DNA from: CAYNWT01 sp964450955
GTDB taxonomy: Bacteria > Planctomycetota > Planctomycetia > Planctomycetales > Planctomycetaceae
DNA: 64,000 bases
Reading direction: 5' to 3'
Assembly (NCBI GenBank): GCA_964450955.1
Contig: CAYVFI010000013.1
Span: 1-64,000, forward strand
Shown here in pieces: positions 61,746-64,000 of the stretch (positions are counted from its first letter, which is position 1; every line of letters starts with the position of its first letter). The notes under the pieces are model-generated. The model was not told where the DNA came from and made no database searches. It saw only the letters and a program-made list of their open reading frames with translations. Both the position numbers and the translations under genes were made by a program.

Positions 61746-63299
61746 ATGCGTTCGATTGTTGCACTCTTTGTCCGGTCGCTGAGACAGGATTCGCGATTGT
61801 TGTTCTCGCATCTTATGCGGGGCGGTTTGGTCGTGATGCTGGTCGTGATTTTATATTCGTTTATTCGCGAGCCAGGCTTTCAGTTTTCTGCTCCGGGACG
61901 ACGGGTCTTTACGGCCATTATCTGGGTGAACTTTATGTTCATTTCAGTGGCAGCTATCGGGTACTTCGCGACGTCGGTTACGGAAGAGAAGGAAGAGGAC
62001 ACACTTGGGCTGTTACGAATGGCGGGTGTCAGTCCACTGGCGCTGTTGCTGGGGAAATCCGTCTCAAGATTGTGGCTCGCGCTGGTTCTTATCTGTGTGC
62101 AGTTTCCGTTTGCCTTGTTGGCAATCACGCTGGGAGGAGTCACGTTGCGGCAGGTGACCGCCAGTTATGTTGCGTTAGGGGCGTACACATTTTTTCTGAG
62201 TGGCCTGGCGACGCTGTGTTCTGTTGCTTCAAAACGATCGATGAAGGCGGTCGTTTACATGGTGGTGGCGTCGATTGCTTTGGGTTTTGTGCCGAGCGTG
62301 GCTGATGCTATTGATGACCTGGTCGTCTATCTGGGTTGGTCACCGGACCGGGTCGAGAACGTCGAAGTGCTGACAGCATGGGTTAGACGCACTTCGATTT
62401 CGGCGCGGTTACAAGGCGTCATGACCATTACGTTTGACGAGCCTGTTATCGAGGAACACTTCATCGCCAGCGTCGTCGCGGGACTATTTTTCTTCGGGCT
62501 GGCGTGGTTGTTTTTTGACTTCTTTGCCGATCGGCACACGGACAATTCATCGGGTGGTTTGGGCCGCGCGATAAAGAAGACGCTGCGGCTGACTCCCGGT
62601 CGCGTGCCGGGACCTGCGATTGTGTGGAAGGACTTTCATTTTGGGACGGGTGGCTACTGGGCGTGGATCATGCGTGCGGTTTTGTTGGTCGCGGCAACTG
62701 CGGCGTTCGTCTTTCCGCAGTGGTTCTACAACGACTACGACAGTTTAAGAACCAGGGACATTGCGGGGTGGTTGGTGGGTTTGAGTCTGCTTTTTGCGTT
62801 CATCGAGGCGACCATCCACTCGATACGATTGTTGAGTGACGAACATGCGGCGAAGACGCTTCCGATTCTGGCAATGATGCCCTGGTCGGCTTCTCGAACG
62901 ATCTACTCAAAAGTGTTTGGGGCTTTGTGCGGGCTGGCTCCGTGGTTTGTTGGATTGGTCGCGGGAGTTGGGCTTTACCCCGACATGTTGGACGACTTTC
63001 TGGAGAATTTATTTCGCGAGCCCGAAGGGTTCTTTGCGTTTATCTTTTTTGTGTCGCTGCTTGGTGTGTTCCTGCACCTCAACGCATTTCTGGCTTCGTA
63101 CGTGAAGTGGGCAGCCGTGCCGATATCGTTTGGCATTCTGCTGGCGTTCAATATGTGCTGCATCATTAGCTTCGCGCCGCGTGGTGGGCGAGGCACGGTT
63201 TCGGCCCTGTTTTTCATCCTAAGTGCTATGGGTGTGGCGGCGATGTTGGTTTTACAGGCAGCAATTGGTCAGCGGTTCCACGACCTCAAAGGGCGGTAG
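61746..63299 (+). CDS. ABC-2-type transporter permease-like protein (paralog)
   Basis: A 517-residue polytopic protein starting MRSIVALFVRSLRQDSRLLF; the frame is open to 61629 but that stretch overlaps the upstream gene. VTEEKEEDTLGLLRMAGVS, LLGKSVSRLWLALVLI and FALLAITLGGVTLRQV align closely with the preceding protein. A second half has IRLLSDEHAAKTLPILAMMP. The two genes probably form a heterodimeric permease. The substrate is unknown. Confidence 0.8.
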   Translation: MRSIVALFVRSLRQDSRLLFSHLMRGGLVVMLVVILYSFIREPGFQFSAPGRRVFTAIIWVNFMFISVAAIGYFATSVTEEKEEDTLGLLRMAGVSPLALLLGKSVSRLWLALVLICVQFPFALLAITLGGVTLRQVTASYVALGAYTFFLSGLATLCSVASKRSMKAVVYMVVASIALGFVPSVADAIDDLVVYLGWSPDRVENVEVLTAWVRRTSISARLQGVMTITFDEPVIEEHFIASVVAGLFFFGLAWLFFDFFADRHTDNSSGGLGRAIKKTLRLTPGRVPGPAIVWKDFHFGTGGYWAWIMRAVLLVAATAAFVFPQWFYNDYDSLRTRDIAGWLVGLSLLFAFIEATIHSIRLLSDEHAAKTLPILAMMPWSASRTIYSKVFGALCGLAPWFVGLVAGVGLYPDMLDDFLENLFREPEGFFAFIFFVSLLGVFLHLNAFLASYVKWAAVPISFGILLAFNMCCIISFAPRGGRGTVSALFFILSAMGVAAMLVLQAAIGQRFHDLKGR

Positions 63300-63536
63300 C
63301 GAATGTTCTGTCCGGTCGGTTTCCGGCTGGTTAAGTGACTGGAGTTGTGGGGCAGGGGGCTGGCCGGATGTTTTTGAGCGTCCTGGACGCTTAGGTTGCC
63401 GACTTGGCAGGATTTTCGGCTCTCAGCCGGCCTGACTGGCGGTTTGTGGACGAATCAGTGCGATATCGCTACCGCGATGCCAAATACAGCACTACGATCG
63501 GTGATTCGATTTGAACTACGGCAGCGGAAGACAGGC

Positions 63537-64000
63537 GTGAGCACCACCGAAATTACAGAAGTTCCACCATTCACCAAGGGAACCTACGCGTTCGTGAGCC
63601 TTGGCTGCGCGAAGAATTTGGTGGACAGTGAAAAAATGCTGGGCACTCTGGCGCTGGACGGATACACGTTGGTTTCTGAACCGGAAGGTTCGGACTTTGT
63701 CATCGTCAACACGTGCGGTTTCATCTCGCAATCGCGAACCGAATCCAAGTCCGTAATTGAAGACATGCTGCAGCTGAAACGCGAAGGCAAAACCAAAGGC
63801 GTGATTGTTGCCGGTTGTTTGCCGGAACGCGTCGGCGGCAGCCTGTTGGATGAGATGCCAGAGATCGACCACATCGTCGGCGTGTTTGGTCGAGACGAAA
63901 TCAACCGCGTTGCGGATCACCTTTTAGGTGGAGCCAAAGAACAACGCGAATTGTTTCGCCCGGCTCCCATCAAAGCCCTGGACGACCGCGCGCGGTTGCG
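63537..64000 (+). CDS. rimO: Ribosomal protein S12 methylthiotransferase RimO (partial, N-terminus)
   Basis: The window ends inside this gene; 154 codons are visible. Starting from GTG 63537 (GGAAG lies about 7 bases before it), the UPF0004 domain of the MiaB/RimO radical-SAM methylthiotransferases is plain: FVSLGCAKNLVDSEKMLG, VNTCGFI and VIVAGCLPER give the three auxiliary-cluster cysteines Cys24, Cys60 and Cys94. SLGCAKNLVDSE is nearer RimO than MiaB. The radical-SAM CxxxCxxC and TRAM domains would lie beyond the edge. It adds a methylthio group to an Asp of ribosomal protein S12. Confidence 0.92.
   Translation, partial: MSTTEITEVPPFTKGTYAFVSLGCAKNLVDSEKMLGTLALDGYTLVSEPEGSDFVIVNTCGFISQSRTESKSVIEDMLQLKREGKTKGVIVAGCLPERVGGSLLDEMPEIDHIVGVFGRDEINRVADHLLGGAKEQRELFRPAPIKALDDRARL

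Overview
The window looks like a chromosomal segment of a planctomycete, probably a Planctomycetaceae-type marine lineage. This is inferred from gene content: a DUF1592/DUF1552 pair, a DUF1559 prepilin-like secreted protein, two very large PVC-type membrane-bound-dehydrogenase proteins (one with a C-terminal CxxCH cytochrome domain), an HTTM protein with its small partner, a NPY-motif small membrane protein, PQQ-propeller proteins and many secreted proteins with no recognised family. No rRNA, tRNA, insertion sequence, integrase, phage gene or CRISPR array was recognised by eye.

Layout. 1-650 is a gene-free block of nested palindromic repeats. 650-2450 holds two minus-strand orphan genes, one resembling a diverged 3-methyladenine DNA glycosylase, each preceded by a copy of the same ~70-bp segment. 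2470-7790 is a minus-strand surface/secretome block (DUF1552, DUF1592-type cytochrome protein, DUF1559). 7990-12750 carries on the plus strand a PepD-like dipeptidase, a DUF5989 mini membrane protein and a two-subunit molybdenum hydroxylase. 13200-18280 has a giant SGNH/dehydrogenase/HEAT/cytochrome protein and a membrane protein. 18620-22400 has a TIM-barrel isomerase-like protein and argC-argJ, with unusual repeats in the argJ leader. 22410-26000 is a PQQ-propeller/glycosyltransferase-like operon on the minus strand. 26250-29450 has an orphan GHKL ATPase, a small membrane protein and a helical-repeat protein.

29590-36800 is the most distinctive region: a divergent island of Flp/Tad-type pilus subunits. 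On the minus strand lie an Flp pilin, a TadE-like protein, a polytopic GT-C-like membrane protein, a secreted helical protein and two more Flp-like paralogs, most with overlapping or closely spaced ends. On the plus strand lie a second TadE-like and a TadG-like protein. No Tad ATPase, secretin, platform protein or prepilin peptidase is present in the window. 36950-39150 is an HTTM pair. 40700-46720 is a FlgI-like lipoprotein fused to HEAT-like repeats, followed directly by an SMC protein with a long acidic insertion close to its C-terminal head. 46900-53560 has a Tat-exported VOC protein, an MBL-fold hydrolase, a bidirectional terminator, a tricorn-like S41 protease and phosphatidylserine decarboxylase. 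53700-57190 has a gene split by an in-frame TAG, a TPR lipoprotein and a membrane protein. 57210-63300 has a LamG/dehydrogenase-type secreted protein and two paralogous ABC-2-type permeases. The right edge cuts through rimO.

Function assignments rest on motifs read by eye. No database search was run. Start codons were moved inward where a Shine-Dalgarno-like sequence, a signal peptide or a gene overlap favoured it.
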